A DNA stretch of 64,000 nt from Pedobacter westerhofensis (GTDB taxonomy: Bacteria; Bacteroidota; Bacteroidia; Sphingobacteriales; Sphingobacteriaceae): the NCBI RefSeq assembly GCF_900182595.1, contig NZ_FXTN01000001.1:496001-560000 (forward strand), read 5' to 3'. This document shows positions 19,387 to 29,571 of the stretch, one piece after another. A program made the position numbers and the translations under genes. How positions within the stretch are numbered: the first letter of the stretch is position 1; each line of letters begins with the position of its first letter. Below the pieces are notes generated by a model. That model did no database searches, was not told where the DNA came from, and saw nothing but the letters and a program-made list of their open reading frames with translations.

Positions 19387-20028
19387 TCAGTAAAAAGATG
19401 GTTTCCCCCAGTTGGTATCCGGTTCACTTACACCCAGGCTGGTCCTGTAGAATTTATCAGAACTATCCTCAATAATATCAAAGATCAATTGTGATACGGC
19501 TTCGCGGGTAACCTGAGCACCTTCAAAAGGCTCGCCTTTTTGTGTGAGCATATAGTTAGTCTTCCCGGCTTTGTTATACAGCCACGTAAGGCGCAGGATG
19601 GTGTAATTTAGCTGATCGATCTCCAGCTGACTTACTGAGTCGGCCTGTTTTCGAATCTGCTCATTGCCTACCATTTTTTTGTTCCACTTTCCGAATGCCC
19701 CCGGAACTTCATCATATATGCCAAGAATTGATGCTGCAATAATACGGTCTATGCCAGCAGCATCCATAGCTGTTACAATAGATGAAACGGCTTTTACGTC
19801 GCCCATGGAATTAAGATAAATGATATCCACGTCTTTCATAGCTGTTTTTAACAATTCCGTATCTTTGAAATCTCCGTCTACAATTTTTACCCTTTCCGGA
19901 TTCGTCACCTTAAGTCTTTGCTGTCCGTTGCGTGCAAAAAGTATAATCTGATGATCTGTCTGGTTGATCAGCTGATCAGTCAGCAGCCGGGCAATTTGCC
20001 CGGCTGCTCCTAAAATTAAAATATTCAT
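19387..20028 (-). CDS. NAD(P)-binding atypical SDR (NmrA-like)
   Basis: Protein of 213 residues with an N-terminal Rossmann fold (MNILILGAAGQIARLL; motif GAAGQIA) and Arg at the second strand (FARNGQ), suggesting NADP(H). It lacks a standard Tyr-x3-Lys, as atypical SDRs such as NmrA and quinone-reductase-like proteins do. The C-terminal half has NYTILRLTWLYN, typical of the group. It lies between the AKR and the flavodoxin genes with 23- and 33-bp gaps. Either a redox sensor or a small reductase; the sequence does not decide. Confidence 0.85.
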   Translation of the reverse strand: MNILILGAAGQIARLLTDQLINQTDHQIILFARNGQQRLKVTNPERVKIVDGDFKDTELLKTAMKDVDIIYLNSMGDVKAVSSIVTAMDAAGIDRIIAASILGIYDEVPGAFGKWNKKMVGNEQIRKQADSVSQLEIDQLNYTILRLTWLYNKAGKTNYMLTQKGEPFEGAQVTREAVSQLIFDIIEDSSDKFYRTSLGVSEPDTNWGKPSFY

Positions 20029-20051
20029 GGTTATAGATGCCTGTGAATTGA

Positions 20052-20924
<873 letters not shown>

Positions 20925-20951
20925 TCAGGTCTTTTACAATGGCATCAAGTA

Positions 20952-20989
20952 TACAGATTACTGATATATCAACCACTTTTACCGATAAA
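20952..20989 (+). promoter_or_regulatory. copy A of the shared 38-bp operator motif
   Basis: Blocks TACAGATTAC, a 14-nt middle ending in AACCA, and CTTTTACCGATA. It lies between the AraC gene and the AKR operon that AraC probably regulates. Aligned with copy B (47787) the first block is identical and no gaps are needed. Confidence 0.6.
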
Positions 20990-21011
20990 TGGATATCACA
21001 TCAGCATCACG

Positions 21012-21902
21012 TTAAAAAACAACCTCAGATTTATCCGGAGATGGTCTCTTCATGGCTGAGACCCACTGAGAAGTTAAATCCGGACCTGTCCTGTGTATCG
21101 TTCTGTATTCGGTAGGATTATGTCCTACAACCTTTTTGAAAAAACGGGAAAAATGCTGGGGATATTTAAACCCAAAATCGTAAGCAATTTCATTGATTGT
21201 TTTATGGCTATTGAGAATTTTATAGGCTGCCTCTTCAATAAGTTTATCTCTGATATATTCCTGGGCAGTTTTGCCGGTTTCTTTTTTCACCAAAGTTCCA
21301 AAGTAGTTTGCTGATAGGTTGAGTTTTTCTGCGCATTGTGCAACAGAAGGAATTCCTGATCCATAAGCTTTATCAGCGATAAAAGATTTGCTTAGCAGCT
21401 GATCAAAACGCTGTAAAACACTTGTATTTTTACCCGCTTCCACCAGCTGGGCACAGTTTGAAAAGCGCTCACAATAATTGAGGAAAAGCTGGATATTTGA
21501 GGCCATCAGTTTGTGACTATGGGTATCCGGCTCAGATGTCAGTTCTATTTTGAGATTAAAAAAAATACCAGCTATCATTTGATATTCCCTTTTGGATAAA
21601 TGCAATGATTGATCCGCATTTGCATTGAAGAGCTTAAGCTCATTAAACCTACCCTCAATGAAAGTACCCCTAATCAGTTCAGGATGAAAAATCAGGACCT
21701 GCCCTCCCGGATGGAAAGGTATTCCGGTATACGCAGTTCTAATAATCTTTTCAGAAGTAGTAAATAATAATCTTCGTTCCTGCTGACCAATAGAACTGAG
21801 ATAAACACAGTATGATCCATTTTGTATATCAAACCCGGTGTTGACATTTTCAGCTGATAAGTCGATCAGCCTGAAGCGTATATTTTGAGCTGCTGCCTCC
21901 AT
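21012..21902 (-). CDS. AraC-family regulator, paralogue of 47888
   Basis: Regulator of 296 residues: an N-terminal cupin-like sensing domain (about 1-165; FHPGGQVLIFHPELIRGT) and a C-terminal double helix-turn-helix (about 185-270). Both recognition helices (NLSANYFGTLVKKETGK and FKYPQHFSRFFKK) are nearly identical to those of the AraC protein at 47888, so both probably read the same DNA. A 25-residue tail after the HTH is unusual. It heads the minus-strand run AKR, NmrA-like, flavodoxin, cupin-CMD. Confidence 0.92.
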   Translation of the reverse strand: MEAAAQNIRFRLIDLSAENVNTGFDIQNGSYCVYLSSIGQQERRLLFTTSEKIIRTAYTGIPFHPGGQVLIFHPELIRGTFIEGRFNELKLFNANADQSLHLSKREYQMIAGIFFNLKIELTSEPDTHSHKLMASNIQLFLNYCERFSNCAQLVEAGKNTSVLQRFDQLLSKSFIADKAYGSGIPSVAQCAEKLNLSANYFGTLVKKETGKTAQEYIRDKLIEEAAYKILNSHKTINEIAYDFGFKYPQHFSRFFKKVVGHNPTEYRTIHRTGPDLTSQWVSAMKRPSPDKSEVVF

Positions 21903-22017
21903 AGTTTAACATCCTGTCAGAATAAAAATCAGGAAAATAGACAGAGATTACAGCTGAGAATGTAACAAAGCGAAAAATATCAGAGTCAAAGCGAAAGGAA
22001 AACAAAAACAAATAATC

Positions 22018-22770
22018 TTAGCCGTTCACGATCCATGCCTTGAAATCTGCAGCTTTATTTTTGCTGATGTAGATAGGTTCCGGCACCGCCGTATCCAGCG
22101 TAAGCAATAATCGGCTGTCAAACCATATTGTAATATCTTTAACATCATGGCGGGCAACTATGTACTGTTTGTTGGCACGGTAAAAGTCGGCTGGATTTAA
22201 AGAACTAAATATCTGATCCAATGTGCTGAAATATATAAACTGGGATCCATCTCTTAAACAAACGGAGGTATTTTTATCCGAGGTGTAGAAGTAGGAAATT
22301 TGTTTCACTTGAACAGGCAGCAATTTATCTTTAACAGGGATCAGGATCTTGTCTTTGTAATTTCTTCCGGAAGTAAATTGTGATACTTTTGATAAGTATG
22401 CCACAATATCGATCTTAGTCCATTTACCAAACTTGGAAAGTGCTCTTTGGAGTTCGCTGGTTTTAATTGGTTTAAGCAGATAGTCTATACTGTTTACCTT
22501 AAATGCTGCTATTGCATATTGATCATAGGCAGTTGTAAAAATAATGGGCACATCAACAACCATATATTCAAATATCAGAAATGCGGAGCCGTCAGAAAGA
22601 TGGATATCCATTATAATCAGATCGGGTAAGGGATTAATTTTTAACCAGCTAACCGTCTGGCTTACACTTTCCGTATTTGCCGCTATTTCAATACGCGGAT
22701 CAATCTCTCTTAAAATCTCTACCAGGCTTTCGTAGGCAGCTGTTTCATCTTCGACAATCAATACTCTCAT
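22018..22770 (-). CDS. LytTR-family response regulator
   Basis: Response regulator of 250 residues. The receiver (about 1-120) has the acidic pair (VEDE), the phosphoacceptor Asp in IIMDIHLSDG, TTAYDQ, and LLKPIK. The LytTR DNA-binding domain (about 140-240) opens with KDKILIPVKDKLLPV. Its start codon overlaps the stop of the upstream histidine kinase by one base, so the two are co-translated partners. Targets are unknown. Confidence 0.94.
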   Translation of the reverse strand: MRVLIVEDETAAYESLVEILREIDPRIEIAANTESVSQTVSWLKINPLPDLIIMDIHLSDGSAFLIFEYMVVDVPIIFTTAYDQYAIAAFKVNSIDYLLKPIKTSELQRALSKFGKWTKIDIVAYLSKVSQFTSGRNYKDKILIPVKDKLLPVQVKQISYFYTSDKNTSVCLRDGSQFIYFSTLDQIFSSLNPADFYRANKQYIVARHDVKDITIWFDSRLLLTLDTAVPEPIYISKNKAADFKAWIVNG

Positions 22771-23780
22771 TATTGGGCATTTAGTGGTAAACGAACAGTA
22801 AACAGGTCTTTATCACCTTTAAAATTAATAGATCTGCCCATTAATAACATGAAGCGGCTTTCTAAATTTTCGAGGCCTGTACCGTTGGTTACCGGCGCGG
22901 TCAGTTTAGGATATACAGGGTTAGAGATCACCAGTTCGTTGTTTACATTGATTTGAATATTAATGGTCATTTTATGATCGCCATCAATGGTATTATGTAC
23001 AACAATGTTATCAAGCAGCGGCAGGATGGAAAGCACGGGCAAGGTATAACCCAGTAGACTTTGATCAATATCAATTGTATATTTTAGTTTACTGGCAAAA
23101 CGAACCTCCATCATATACCTGAAGGAATCTACAAAGGCCAGTTCTTCGGCTAAAGTTGTAAGTCCTTTTTTATCACTTTGAAGGATATACCGGAAAACGT
23201 CAGAAAGGTGGTTTACGTAATCGAGTGTCATTTCTTTATTATCCTTACGGATTAAGGATGTAAGCCCGTTTAAGGAATTAAAAAAGAAATGGGGGTTAAT
23301 CTGGTTGGTCAATGCATCATAGCGGCTCTGCAGATTGGCAACCGTCAAAACTTCAATCTCCTGTTCCTTCTTTCGTTTTTCTGTATACAAGGTAATGATA
23401 TGGCCTGTAAGGGCACTTAAAATTGAGATGACCAGGAACTGAAACAATACCAGGCTACCAAAATGCCTGACATGTGTAAATATCAGAAATGAAATCACAC
23501 CATAAACAGCATAGCAAAAGATTGCCGCTGCAGCACTGTACAGCAGACGCTGCTTAAATACGGAGGTGTTTACTTTTTGTAAGTTGAGCTTCACCAAAAT
23601 GAAGATCATACCAGCAAAGGATATGTACCGAAAGATAAAAAACTCCAAATGACGTATCCATTCGGCGCTATTGAGCCCGTTCAATTCATAAGGCAACCAG
23701 GTGATATCGGGGTATAAAACGAATATGGCAGCCACCAGACTAATAATCAGCAACTGGGATAAATTGTATTTTTTCAACAA
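22770..23780 (-). CDS. LytS/YehU-type sensor histidine kinase
   Basis: Membrane kinase of 336 residues with four hydrophobic segments (about 8-26, 46-64, 80-98, 105-128), then a His_kinase domain with NQINPHFFFNSLN (phosphoaccepting His about 181) and a HATPase region with PLLDNIVVHN and GTGLENLESRF. No ATG is available: the frame opens with TTG at 23780 or 23777 after an in-frame stop. This suggests weak translation initiation. It is paired with the LytTR regulator by a one-base overlap. Confidence 0.9.
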   Translation of the reverse strand: MLKKYNLSQLLIISLVAAIFVLYPDITWLPYELNGLNSAEWIRHLEFFIFRYISFAGMIFILVKLNLQKVNTSVFKQRLLYSAAAAIFCYAVYGVISFLIFTHVRHFGSLVLFQFLVISILSALTGHIITLYTEKRKKEQEIEVLTVANLQSRYDALTNQINPHFFFNSLNGLTSLIRKDNKEMTLDYVNHLSDVFRYILQSDKKGLTTLAEELAFVDSFRYMMEVRFASKLKYTIDIDQSLLGYTLPVLSILPLLDNIVVHNTIDGDHKMTINIQINVNNELVISNPVYPKLTAPVTNGTGLENLESRFMLLMGRSINFKGDKDLFTVRLPLNAQ

Positions 23781-23924
23781 GGTATCTTTTGAGTGTTAGT
23801 ACAATTAAAACAAAGCTTGTAAAAATACAATCTTCGTTTGCTATAAACCAAAGCAAGCGTATTAAAGCGAAAAAACAGTGATGAAAACGAAGAAAGTTCG
23901 TGTTTTGTTTTTGATGTGCCGGAG

Positions 23925-24500
23925 TTACAGTTGATCTCCAACTACAAGTACTGAGGTCAGTACGACCACAACACAAGGTTCCATATGGTTAGAAAGTTCC
24001 ATACGTATCAATCGCAGCGCATCATCTATAATCGTTTTTACCTGATCCGCTGTAACATCGAGAAGACCGGCAGTTTCCTGAGGGCTCAACCGGTCTACAG
24101 TGGCCATCTTATATATCTGCCTTTCAAATGGGGGTAGCTGCTCAACTGTGTCCTTGATCATTTGCCGGCTTCTTGACAGCGGATGTTCCGGTGCACCATT
24201 GGATTTGCCTTCTTGTTTCATCTTTTGTTCTCCCATAACAATAAGAGCGATGTTTCGGGAAATCACGAGCAGGTATGTCCAGCATTCTTTAATTTCAGCC
24301 AATGCTTCCTGTTGCACCCAGGCCATCACAAATGCGTCCTGAACAGCCTGTTCAGCTATATCCACAGATCCGGTTATTCCTAAAATCTCGAAACCAAGTT
24401 GATGATAGTACCTGTGAAATAATTCAACTAAAGCATACTGGTCGCCTTTAGCAATTGCTGAAAGCAGATCAGAGTCGACGAAATGCAGACTGTTTTTCAT
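23925..24500 (-). CDS. ECF-type RNA polymerase sigma factor
   Basis: Sigma-70 family protein of 191 residues. Region 2 covers about 5-75 (ALVELFHRYYHQLGFEILG, AEQAVQDAFVMAW) and region 4 about 110-165 (QLPPFERQIYKMATVDRLS, then ETAGLLDVTADQVKTII). It resembles the SusCD-linked ECF group of Bacteroidota but has no FecR anti-sigma gene or SusC/D pair beside it. A Val-rich C-terminal tail (VVVVLTSVLVVG) is odd and could touch the membrane or a partner. It lies 144 bp upstream of the kinase gene, on the same strand. Confidence 0.85.
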   Translation of the reverse strand: MKNSLHFVDSDLLSAIAKGDQYALVELFHRYYHQLGFEILGITGSVDIAEQAVQDAFVMAWVQQEALAEIKECWTYLLVISRNIALIVMGEQKMKQEGKSNGAPEHPLSRSRQMIKDTVEQLPPFERQIYKMATVDRLSPQETAGLLDVTADQVKTIIDDALRLIRMELSNHMEPCVVVVLTSVLVVGDQL

Positions 24501-24757
24501 AATACAATATCAGAAAAAGCAGATCAGCTCTGGGTTCACCGTTGAGTTAAAACGAAAATCGACACCCTCAAAACGAACAGGGATCATCTGGCTCCCTGAT
24601 TCATAGCATAATAAAAAGTAATATCTTACCTGAACAATACTGTGATCCTGATCTCGATTGTATGTAATGCCAGGGCTGAAATACTGGGTTTAGCCAGGCA
24701 CAGTGCTTTGCCCGGGAGAGCATTTTGGCAAGTGGTATACTGGAACTATCTGTAGGT

Positions 24758-25453
24758 TTACAGGCTATTTAATGGCAAAATTAAGTCTGGATGATTGTTG
24801 TGGACCTTATTGATCACTGTAGAATTAACAGATGTAGAAACCCGAAAACTATTCATCAGATCATCAGGATAAGGGTTACAGAGACTCATCAAATCAGGAA
24901 CACTCAGATCTTTACTTAACCACAGTGCTTCCTCACTTTGGTCAAGGATTACCGGCATCCTGAACTTTGGGTCATGGACTTTACCAACGGTATCATTGGC
25001 AACAGTGGTCATGATGGTAAATGAGCGGTACACCTCATTTGTGATTTTGTTTTTCCACTGGCTCCATAAACCTGCAAAGGCGAAAAGTTCCCTGTCGTTT
25101 AAAACAAAACGGTACGGAACCGGCTTGCCGGATTTCTTGTCCCATTCATAAAAGCCATCGGCCAGTACCAAACAGGTTTTATGATTTTTAAGCAGGGGTG
25201 CCCAGGTTTTTGCCATAGTGGCTGATTCACTTCTTGCATTTAACGTAGAGAAATCTAATTTGATACTCTCTGCCCAATATGGCACTAAACCGAAATGCAT
25301 CTTTTGTGCAATATCAGGTTCATCCGCTGTGATCACTAATCCCTGCTGTGTTGGGGCCAGGTTAAAATTAGGTTGAAAGTCTGGCGGCAGTTTCACCTGA
25401 TAAGCTTTTAATAAGTCCTTCTCTTTCTTTGTTAAAGTGTACCTGGCGCACAT
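24758..25453 (-). CDS. yedK: SOS response-associated peptidase YedK/HMCES (SRAP)
   Basis: SRAP-domain protein of 231 residues that covalently caps abasic sites in single-stranded DNA. The catalytic Cys is residue 2 (MCARY), exposed after Met removal. The other site residues are the Asn of NFNLAPT, the Glu of ADGFYEW, and the His of KVHDPKFRMPVIL. It is the last gene of the UmuD-UmuC-YedK operon, one base after umuC, so it is probably made with the translesion polymerase. Confidence 0.95.
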   Translation of the reverse strand: MCARYTLTKKEKDLLKAYQVKLPPDFQPNFNLAPTQQGLVITADEPDIAQKMHFGLVPYWAESIKLDFSTLNARSESATMAKTWAPLLKNHKTCLVLADGFYEWDKKSGKPVPYRFVLNDRELFAFAGLWSQWKNKITNEVYRSFTIMTTVANDTVGKVHDPKFRMPVILDQSEEALWLSKDLSVPDLMSLCNPYPDDLMNSFRVSTSVNSTVINKVHNNHPDLILPLNSL

Positions 25454-25454
25454 A

Positions 25455-26699
25455 TTATTTAGTTTTTATAATGTCTTTCCACTGAGTAGTATACGCAGGA
25501 CTTAAAAAGTTCCTTTTCATTGCCCATTTTTGCGATGTGCCTTCAGTTGCTATTCTGATTGTGCCCCGTCCATAATGGCCGTTGATCTGATCCATGATCT
25601 TGCTTAATTTATCATTTACCGGCCCGTTCCATTTACTAAACATGTTTAATTGAACTTCTGTTTCCGGAATTAATCCTGTAGCGGTCACTTCCACCTTTTG
25701 GTACATAAAGCCTTTACGGTAAATGGCCCTTAAGCCGGCCAAAGCTACCTTAACAATTTCCGAGGTATTATTTACGGCATGCGTCAAAGGTATAGTAATT
25801 GCCGGAAAAGCCTGCGGCTGATCGGTTTTAAAGCGATTGGTAAGCAACCTTACAGAAATCACTGTTGCACAGCTTTGATCTTTGCGCAGTTTGAGTGATA
25901 GCCTGTTTGCGTAGCTGGCGGTTGCCTCAGTCAGTTCTTCCATATCGCTGGTCAGCTTGCTGAATGCCCTGCTGGTGCATAAACCTTTTTTTCGTTCCAG
26001 AACATCACTTACAGGAATACAGGAGCGCCCCCATAGTTCATTCCACATCCTTACGCCCTGGATTGTTAGTTTGTCCTGCACAAAGCCTATCGGCTGATTG
26101 CGCAGATCGGCTGCAGTTTCAATCCCCAGCAGGATTAGTTGCCTGGCGTAAGCCCTGCCGATGCCCCAAAGGTCTTCTACAGGATAATCTTTCACCGCTT
26201 CGGAGATCTTTTCAGGGGTATCCAGCACACATATACCACCTGTGCGCTTGCACATTTTGTTGGCAAGCTTGGCCAGGGTTTTGGTGGGCGCAATGCCCAC
26301 ACTTACCGGGATACCGGTATTTTGAATAACTGAGTTTCTGATCAGGTGGGCATATCTTTCCAAATCCGCAATGCCCGTTAAAGCCAGGAAACATTCATCA
26401 ATAGAATACACTTCTACTTCAGGAGAAAAGCGCGCAAGGTTAGTCATTACACGGGCACTCATATCGCCATACAGCGTATAATTACTGCTGAATACGTTTA
26501 TTTTGTGTTTCTTTATTTCATCTTCAATCATATAAAAGACTGCTCCCATAGTAATGCCCAGATCTTTTGCCTCATTGCTTCTGGCAATTACGCAACCGTC
26601 ATTATTGGAAAGAACGATAATAGGTTTGCCTACCAGTTCTGGCTTAAACAAACGCTCACAGCTTGCATAAAAGTTATTGCAATCAACCAAAGCTACCAT
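25455..26699 (-). CDS. umuC: Y-family DNA polymerase V catalytic subunit UmuC
   Basis: Translesion polymerase of 414 residues. The N-terminal catalytic core has DCNNFYASCERLF with the first metal Asp, and the Asp-Glu pair in YSIDECFL (about 99-106). The helix-hairpin-helix region is around DLWGIGRAYARQLILLGI. The little-finger and C-terminal regions follow, ending with a UmuC-type tail. It is two bases downstream of the UmuD-like gene. Length is normal and all catalytic carboxylates are present. Confidence 0.96.
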   Translation of the reverse strand: MVALVDCNNFYASCERLFKPELVGKPIIVLSNNDGCVIARSNEAKDLGITMGAVFYMIEDEIKKHKINVFSSNYTLYGDMSARVMTNLARFSPEVEVYSIDECFLALTGIADLERYAHLIRNSVIQNTGIPVSVGIAPTKTLAKLANKMCKRTGGICVLDTPEKISEAVKDYPVEDLWGIGRAYARQLILLGIETAADLRNQPIGFVQDKLTIQGVRMWNELWGRSCIPVSDVLERKKGLCTSRAFSKLTSDMEELTEATASYANRLSLKLRKDQSCATVISVRLLTNRFKTDQPQAFPAITIPLTHAVNNTSEIVKVALAGLRAIYRKGFMYQKVEVTATGLIPETEVQLNMFSKWNGPVNDKLSKIMDQINGHYGRGTIRIATEGTSQKWAMKRNFLSPAYTTQWKDIIKTK

Positions 26700-26701
26700 G
26701 A

Positions 26702-27145
26702 TCAGACCATAAGGTGTTTGATCATAGATCCGTTGCCCATCGGATTACAGCTCCAGGTTACGGCACCAAAAATGACGATCCCTTCGTCTGTAATAGGGAT
26801 GTTTTGGCTTTCGATTCCGCAAGTCAGAAATCTCATGTTATCACCAGCAAACAGCTTTCGCGTGATCCACTCCCCCTCTACGTTGGCTATTACTATTGCA
26901 CCGTGTTTCGGCTTTACCGATTTATCTACAATGAGCAAAGCCCCCTTTGTGATACCGAAAAAAGCCATGTCGTTATTTTCCATTTCAAAATAATACGTAT
27001 TGGTGGGGTCTTTAACAAGCTTTTGAACAATATGGAGCCTGTCTTCACTATAGTCTTGTGCAGGCGATGAAAAACCAGTTACCTCTCCGGGATCAGCAAT
27101 AGGTTCAAGTTTTGAGTCTCGTTTGGGTGTGATTTTTCTGAACAT
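26702..27145 (-). CDS. umuD: UmuD-like S24 protein with substituted catalytic dyad
   Basis: UmuD homologue of about 147 residues. I prefer the ATG at 27145, since a -7 box at 27166-27173 lies over the earlier ATG at 27166. It aligns along E. coli UmuD from the cleavage region (TGFSSPAQDY against CGFPSPAADY) to the end. The nucleophile Ser60 position is Asp (ENNDMAFFGI against SGDSMIDGGI) and Lys97 is Arg (GEWITRKL against GEFTVKKL). RecA-stimulated self-cleavage should therefore be absent. It may act as a constitutive UmuC partner or inhibitor. Confidence 0.88.
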   Translation of the reverse strand: MFRKITPKRDSKLEPIADPGEVTGFSSPAQDYSEDRLHIVQKLVKDPTNTYYFEMENNDMAFFGITKGALLIVDKSVKPKHGAIVIANVEGEWITRKLFAGDNMRFLTCGIESQNIPITDEGIVIFGAVTWSCNPMGNGSMIKHLMV

Positions 27146-27165
27146 AGTGTAAATATTAGCCGCCA

Positions 27166-27187
27166 CAAACGTACTAATATTATTAGT
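27166..27187 (-). promoter_or_regulatory. SOS operon promoter: TACGTTTG -7 box with overlapping palindrome
   Basis: On the minus strand TACGTTTG (27173-27166) matches TAnnTTTG. Abutting it, ACTAATATTATTAGT (27173-27187) is a 6-3-6 inverted repeat. A repressor bound there would block the promoter of the umuD-umuC-yedK operon. A second short palindrome, ACTATAGT, lies just upstream. Which repressor binds is unknown. Confidence 0.5.
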
Positions 27188-27598
27188 TTTTAATACTACT
27201 ATAGTTAGTTTAAAACACCAGGGTTGTGATTTTGGGGCTTACGTCCCACCAGTTTGTATCCGGCATACTCTCAACTATGAAAAGGAATATTCTCACTGTT
27301 CCAAAATGACTAGAGTTTGGCTACACTCTGCCTTAAGTATAAATATTAACTCCTATTGAAAGAGCTGTAAAGCTTGATACCCTAAGCCAATAACCCGAAT
27401 CAAAGCTGAGTATCTGACCAGTGCCCGGTCCGGAAAGGGCCAATTTCTATAGAAAAATTCTGAACCTCGAAATTTTAGAGAACAGTGGAATAAAACGAAA
27501 GGATACAACATATAAGCCCCCAGTACTTTATTCCTTTAATCAGAACTATTTTAAGAAAACAGAAGAAGGATTCAAAAATGCATTCTGATTATTGATCA
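27188..27598. other. 410-bp intergenic region
   Basis: This lies between the umuD promoter and the 3' end of the ricin-type lipoprotein gene. I find no frame with family resemblance and no strong hairpin. A short GCCCGGTCC/GGAAAGGGCC-like pair near 27423-27450 is too imperfect to call a terminator. Confidence 0.4.
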
Positions 27599-29251
27599 TC
27601 AAATACCGATCAGCGCATAAGGTATCCGTACTGCCTTGGCCCGGTAATCATTCGGGTCCATCGTTCCATCAGTATTGGAGCAGGGAGCTAAACAGCTGTC
27701 GTAAAAGTTAATGCAATAAGTAAATACCATCTCGTTGTTACTGCTGAATTGCGGGTGTATGGCCGGTGCATAGTATACCGGTGTATGACCCTGCTTGTAA
27801 TCTGGCAATGCGTACACCACTTTGTTAGCAGACCAGCCTGATTTGGGATCGGCGCTGAAGCGGGTATATACATTACGCTGGGCGATATCACAACCAAATC
27901 CAAAATCCATGCTGGCTATCACAAATTTGCCGTTAACTTTTTCTACCCAGAAACCGCCCCACGGCATACCGGTGATGATGGCCGCTCCTGAGACGGTATT
28001 TGGTGACGCCGCCCAAGAAGAACCGTTCCAGAAAGTCCAGGTAGTAGGGCTGCTTTGCAGGAAACGGGCCACGTATACGTCGCTGCCGCCCAAGCCTCCG
28101 GCACCATAGACATATACATAATTTACACCCGCATCCGTATGTTTTACCATGCCATGCATGTAGCGGATAGCGGTCTGGTTGCTCATAGCAGGTGTATTTA
28201 ACCGGGTTACGGTATAAGTGGGCAAATTCCCCATATCAATATCGTATATCCCGGCGCTGGTTTGACTTAAGCCATTACCTTCATCCGCGTAAATGTACAC
28301 ATGACTGCCAACTTCTACACCGCCGCTTGGCCAGGTCCAGCTGGTGCCGCTTTGAATGGGGAAGAATTGCGTACCATTAGAGCTGGAGGTAATGTTGGTG
28401 GTAGCACCCGGAGAAAAATTCCAGGCCCCGTTGCTTTGCGCCGGTTGCAGAAGATTGCTGCTGCGGTAAGCAATGGGGAAATTTCCGCTGCCCAGACAGG
28501 GCGCATTACCATCGCCGTTAAGGCCGTTATACCAGGTGTCATTAGTTGGCCACATCACTTTACCATTATTGGCGCCATAGGTTAGCGGTATGGAGAAAAC
28601 ACCGTCAAATGCTACCGAACCGCTTGTGCGCTTAAAGAAGTTGGTGATCTCGTCATCGCGGTAGCTGTCCCTTGCGAATAAATTGAGCTTCCACCATTGG
28701 GTAGCATTATTAACATAGGTACGTTGTGTGATGGCGCTACCATCTGTAGTTGAACCGGCCTCATTGGTGATAGCCAGTCCGGTTGCACGGTTAACGATCT
28801 TGTAATTATCTGAGCCAAGACTGGTGATTTCCCATTGCTGGGAATTCTGATTCATCCAGCTATATTGTTCCAGGGTAAGGCCTTGGTTACCTAAACCACC
28901 GGGTACGGCCAATACTTTGCCGCTGAACAGGTTCACGATCTTATAGTAGCCTGTTCCCAGATCTACCAGGTTCCATTTTTGCCAGCGGTCTGGCGTACTG
29001 GCAGATGCCGCCCATTGCTGCAGCAGCCGGCTATTGTCTTGCTTTGCACCCTGGTTAAGGGTTCCTCCAACTTCAATGGCTTTCGCACTTCCCGCGTTAG
29101 TAACGGTGTAAGTATTATAAGTTTCTGTAAGCACATCCGTCCTCAGTTTGCCGGCAGAAAACATTTCTCTTTTTGCTGAATCGTTCTCTTTGCAACCTTG
29201 CACAGCCAGCAGGAATATTGCCGCAGCGCATATCATTACTTTTTTTCTCAT
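27599..29251 (-). CDS. lipoprotein with ricin-type lectin and DUF4185/DUF5005-like domain
   Basis: Surface or periplasmic lipoprotein of about 550 residues. I start at 29251 (MRKKVMIC), because the signal ending in LAVQGC follows directly; 13 upstream codons are open. Residues about 45-185 form a ricin B-like beta-trefoil with repeated QQW motifs (RLLQQW, NSQQWEI, ATQWWKL). The rest (about 190-550) resembles DUF4185/DUF5005 proteins seen near polysaccharide genes, with MWPTNDTWYNG and MPWGGFWVEKVNGKF. Glycan binding, possibly with hydrolysis, is inferred. It is monocistronic. Confidence 0.82.
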   Translation of the reverse strand: MRKKVMICAAAIFLLAVQGCKENDSAKREMFSAGKLRTDVLTETYNTYTVTNAGSAKAIEVGGTLNQGAKQDNSRLLQQWAASASTPDRWQKWNLVDLGTGYYKIVNLFSGKVLAVPGGLGNQGLTLEQYSWMNQNSQQWEITSLGSDNYKIVNRATGLAITNEAGSTTDGSAITQRTYVNNATQWWKLNLFARDSYRDDEITNFFKRTSGSVAFDGVFSIPLTYGANNGKVMWPTNDTWYNGLNGDGNAPCLGSGNFPIAYRSSNLLQPAQSNGAWNFSPGATTNITSSSNGTQFFPIQSGTSWTWPSGGVEVGSHVYIYADEGNGLSQTSAGIYDIDMGNLPTYTVTRLNTPAMSNQTAIRYMHGMVKHTDAGVNYVYVYGAGGLGGSDVYVARFLQSSPTTWTFWNGSSWAASPNTVSGAAIITGMPWGGFWVEKVNGKFVIASMDFGFGCDIAQRNVYTRFSADPKSGWSANKVVYALPDYKQGHTPVYYAPAIHPQFSSNNEMVFTYCINFYDSCLAPCSNTDGTMDPNDYRAKAVRIPYALIGI

Positions 29252-29571
29252 GGTTTGATTTTGCTGATCAGTTAATAGATTGTTAGTCATATTTCGTCAA
29301 AAAAGCATGCGGCTACCAGACAAAGATTAGCACTCATCAAACGCACATTCGGTATATATTTGGTAGCGGCAGGTTTCAATAATATCGCTTACAATAGTAT
29401 GCTAAATGGATGTAACTTCCAAATATTCAGATAGGTGATCAATGGACTATATCGGAAATGACGGGGAAAGCGTATCAAATTCGTTTTTAATAAATCTCAA
29501 AAAGGAGCGACAAACAGCTGTCACCAGACACCTGATCTTTACCATTAAATCATCAAGCTAATTTAAAGAAA
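29252..29571. other. divergent promoter region, lectin lipoprotein and RidA operon
   Basis: About 320 bp without a gene. TATATTTG at 29355-29362 on the plus strand fits the -7 form TAnnTTTG, but no -33 partner was found and it is 210 bp from the RidA start. No repeats of note. Confidence 0.35.

Noticed and set aside
22770..23976. ORF at 23740-23976 as an upstream partner of the histidine kinase
   Set aside because: It overlaps the 3' end of the sigma-factor gene and the start of the kinase in another frame and has no family features.
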